A DNA stretch of 6,866 bases, taken from NCBI GenBank assembly GCA_944325235.1, contig CALUZE010000071.1:1-6866 (forward strand), written 5' to 3'. Below, piece by piece: positions 5,085 to 6,866 of the stretch. Made by a program: the position numbers and the translations under genes. The notes below the pieces were generated by a model, which worked only from the letters and a program-made list of their open reading frames with translations, was not told where the DNA came from and did not search any database. Every line of letters starts with the position of its first letter. Within the stretch, counting starts at the first letter, position 1. The stretch comes from an uncultured Elusimicrobiales bacterium. Its GTDB lineage: Bacteria; Elusimicrobiota; Elusimicrobia; Elusimicrobiales; Elusimicrobiaceae.

Positions 5085-5125
5085 AAAAAGCTAACTGCCA
5101 GGCGGCCTAAACAGTTAGCTTTTTT
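5085..5125 (+). terminator. Strong intrinsic terminator after the integrase remnant
   Basis: AAAAAGCTAACTG (5085-5097) pairs perfectly with CAGTTAGCTTTTT (5112-5124) around a 14-base loop, with the T run on the right. Because A5 lies on the left, it could also work leftwards. It isolates the potassium-channel gene from upstream transcription. Confidence 0.88.
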
Positions 5126-5161
5126 CTATTTGGGCATTTTTTGTTTAAACCGCTTATTTAC

Positions 5162-5167
5162 TATAAT
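5162..5167 (+). promoter_or_regulatory. Candidate -10 element for the trkH/ktrB-type gene
   Basis: A perfect TATAAT ends six bases before the ATG at 5174, so initiation about seven bases downstream falls on the start codon itself. TTGTTT (5141-5146) could be a -35, but with a short 15-bp spacer. The preceding terminator means a promoter is required somewhere between 5126 and the gene. Confidence 0.5.
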
Positions 5168-5173
5168 AAAATT

Positions 5174-6562
5174 ATGGAACCAATCAATTGGCATCAGGCG
5201 TACACGCGCACCAAAGAGTTTATTAAAACTTCGCTTAAAAACTATTCGCTTTTTCTCTTGCGTCTTACCCCGCACCAAAACATTGCGCAGACCGTGTTGG
5301 TCTACACGCTTTTGGGCTGGATTTTGCTTTCGCTCCCGTTTATGAACACGACGGACGTGTCGTTTATTGACAATTTGTTCACCTCCGCCTCGGCCGTGTC
5401 CACCACCGGGCTGAACAGCGTGAACTTTGCAGACTCCTACACTTTTTTGGGCAAATTGGTGGTGCTGTTGCTCATCCAAATCGGCGGGGTGGGATACATG
5501 ACGTTTACGTCCTTTGTCTTTTTGTCGTTTTCCCAGCGCCACCGCCTGCGCAAAAGCCAGCAGGAAGCCTTATCGGCCGAAGTTTCGCTGCCCAACACAT
5601 TAAAACTGTCCGATTTTTTATGGTCGGCCCTCGTGTTCACCATCATTGCCGAAAGTATCGGCGCGGTCTTTTTGTTCAACTATTTCCGCCACCACGATTT
5701 TGGAATGTTTGACGCAGCCTGGTACAGCATTTTCCACAGTGTATCGGCCTTCTGCACGGCCGGATGTGCCGTGTGGAGGAACGGGTTTGAACCCTTTGCC
5801 GACAGCAAAACCATCAACCTCGTTATTTCCTTCCTTTCCCTGGCGGGGGCGATGGGGTTCATCGTAGCGGCGGACATTTTCAACTTCATCCGCCGCAAAA
5901 CCGCACAAATTTCGTTTACGACCAAAATTATTGTGGTCATCACGCTTTGCCTGCTGGCGTTCGGCACGTTTACATTATTTGTCACGTCGCCGGGCATTAC
6001 GCTGCTGGAAGCATTCTTTCAGTCCGCCACCGCAATGAGCACGGCCGGGTTTAACACCGTAAGCATTGGGCAGCTTTCCTCCTGCTCGTTGCTTATTTTA
6101 ATTTTGCTCATGAGCATCGGCGGTTCCCCCTCCGGCACGGCGGGCGGTATCAAAACCACGGCGTTTGCCAGCGTGCTGGCCATTATGTACAACCGGCTGC
6201 GTTTAAACACCCGGGTGGAATTTTTGGGCCGGCGCCTGCCGCTGGTGCGGCTGTATGCGGCCACCTCCACGCTGATGATTTACATTTTGTCGTTGTTTAC
6301 CAGCATTTTCCTTTTAACGTGGACGGAAAATTTGCCTTTTTTAAGCCTGTTGTTTGAATCGGCCTCCGCACTGGGCACGGCCGGCTTGTCCACCGGTATT
6401 ACGATGGAGCTGTCCGTTCCGGGCAAGCTGATTATCATTGCCACCATGCTCATCGGCCGCATTGGTGTAGTGACGTTTGGCATGGCCCTGTTGGGTACGG
6501 ACGAGGACGACAACGACGAACAGGACGAAAAACCCGCCGAGCGCGAGGACGTGGCCATTTAG
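5174..6562 (+). CDS. TrkH/KtrB-type potassium transporter membrane subunit
   Basis: A 462-residue inner-membrane protein that would form the K+ conducting subunit of a Trk/Ktr system. The four membrane-pore-membrane repeats are visible by their filter loops: STTGLNS (Gly79), FCTAGCAV (Gly197), MSTAGFNTV (Gly292) and LGTAGLSTG (Gly404). The intramembrane gating loop of the third repeat is GGSPSGTAGGIKTT (about 316-329), and the last helix has MLIGRIGVVTFG, both typical of the family. Length fits KtrB better than full-length TrkH. The C-terminus ends in an unusual acidic tail (DEDDNDEQDE). The start chosen is ATG 5174. A TTG at 5141 would add 11 residues but lies close to the terminator T run. 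Neither has a Shine-Dalgarno, so a leaderless mRNA is possible. No TrkA/KtrA RCK partner is in the window. rimO follows 16 bp on. Confidence 0.93.
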   Translation: MEPINWHQAYTRTKEFIKTSLKNYSLFLLRLTPHQNIAQTVLVYTLLGWILLSLPFMNTTDVSFIDNLFTSASAVSTTGLNSVNFADSYTFLGKLVVLLLIQIGGVGYMTFTSFVFLSFSQRHRLRKSQQEALSAEVSLPNTLKLSDFLWSALVFTIIAESIGAVFLFNYFRHHDFGMFDAAWYSIFHSVSAFCTAGCAVWRNGFEPFADSKTINLVISFLSLAGAMGFIVAADIFNFIRRKTAQISFTTKIIVVITLCLLAFGTFTLFVTSPGITLLEAFFQSATAMSTAGFNTVSIGQLSSCSLLILILLMSIGGSPSGTAGGIKTTAFASVLAIMYNRLRLNTRVEFLGRRLPLVRLYAATSTLMIYILSLFTSIFLLTWTENLPFLSLLFESASALGTAGLSTGITMELSVPGKLIIIATMLIGRIGVVTFGMALLGTDEDDNDEQDEKPAEREDVAI

Positions 6563-6578
6563 CCAAGGAGAAACCCGT

Positions 6579-6866
6579 ATGAAATTTTACTTAATCAGCT
6601 TAGGCTGCCCCAAAAATTTAACCAACAGCGAGGAATTTTCCGCCCGGTTGCTGGCCAAAGGGCACAAAATGGTGTTTGAGCCCGAAAAAGCCGACGAAAT
6701 CATCATCAACACCTGCGGGTTTATTTCTTCCGCCGTCAAAGAAGCCCAGGACGAAATCCGCTACGCGCTGGAGCTTAAAAAGAAAGGCGCCGTAAAAAAG
6801 GTGGCCGTGACGGGATGCTTGGTAGAACGCTGTAAAGAGCAGGTGGAAAAAGAATTCCCGGCGTTG
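6579..6866 (+). CDS. rimO: Ribosomal protein S12 methylthiotransferase RimO, N-terminal part (cut by window edge)
   Basis: 96 codons are visible, open at the window end. The N-terminal methylthiotransferase (UPF0004) domain is present with its three cluster-binding cysteines: Cys10 in SLGCPKN, Cys46 in NTCGFI and Cys80 in VTGCL-x-x-R. The SLGCPKN form distinguishes RimO from MiaB, which has YGCQMN. RimO is a radical-SAM enzyme that adds a methylthio group to a conserved aspartate of ribosomal protein S12; the radical-SAM CxxxCxxC and TRAM domains lie beyond the window. AAGGAG at 6565-6570 sits eight bases before the ATG. The 16-bp gap after the potassium-transporter gene suggests co-transcription, although no functional link is evident. 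Confidence 0.93.
   Translation, partial: MKFYLISLGCPKNLTNSEEFSARLLAKGHKMVFEPEKADEIIINTCGFISSAVKEAQDEIRYALELKKKGAVKKVAVTGCLVERCKEQVEKEFPAL

Noticed and set aside
5141..5173. TTG at 5141 as the start of the potassium-transporter gene
   Set aside because: It lies upstream of the perfect TATAAT and close to the terminator T run, with no good ribosome binding site. The extra 11 residues look like translated promoter DNA.

Overview
The window is a bacterial chromosome segment with tightly packed genes, good Shine-Dalgarno sequences and strong hairpin terminators. Taxonomy cannot be fixed from the sequence alone. Protein style and moderate GC would fit a gut-type Gram-negative such as an Elusimicrobiota member, but this is only an impression.

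Layout. (1) Positions 1-1633, minus strand: a stress-type cluster, transcribed in the order CbpA-like J-protein, OsmC-family protein, then a second OsmC-family protein cut by the window edge. A perfect hairpin with a T run sits between the J-protein and the first osmC. (2) Positions 1634-2925: a short divergent intergenic region, then a 12-TM major facilitator efflux-type transporter on the plus strand. (3) Positions 2914-3089: a tRNA-Asn(GTT) gene with its own near-consensus promoter, which overlaps the transporter stop codon, and its own GNRA-loop terminator. (4) Positions 3090-5125: an accessory segment directly downstream of the tRNA. It holds two adjacent genes for exported cysteine/tryptophan repeat proteins, a small unidentified ORF, and a frameshifted and truncated tyrosine-integrase remnant, and it ends at a strong terminator. 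(5) Positions 5126-6866: a TrkH/KtrB-type potassium-channel subunit with a possibly leaderless start, followed 16 bp later by the start of rimO, a ribosomal protein S12 methylthiotransferase cut by the window edge.

The most notable content is the exported repeat-protein pair at 3226-4471. Both proteins have similar signal peptides and use one module, C-x2-[WY]-x7-G-x5-C. In the second protein the ten mature cysteines alternate with exact spacings of 12 and 17 residues, giving a 29-residue period. I recognise no named family for this. The position between a tRNA gene and a decayed integrase suggests arrival by an integrative element, but no flanking direct repeat (att site) was found.
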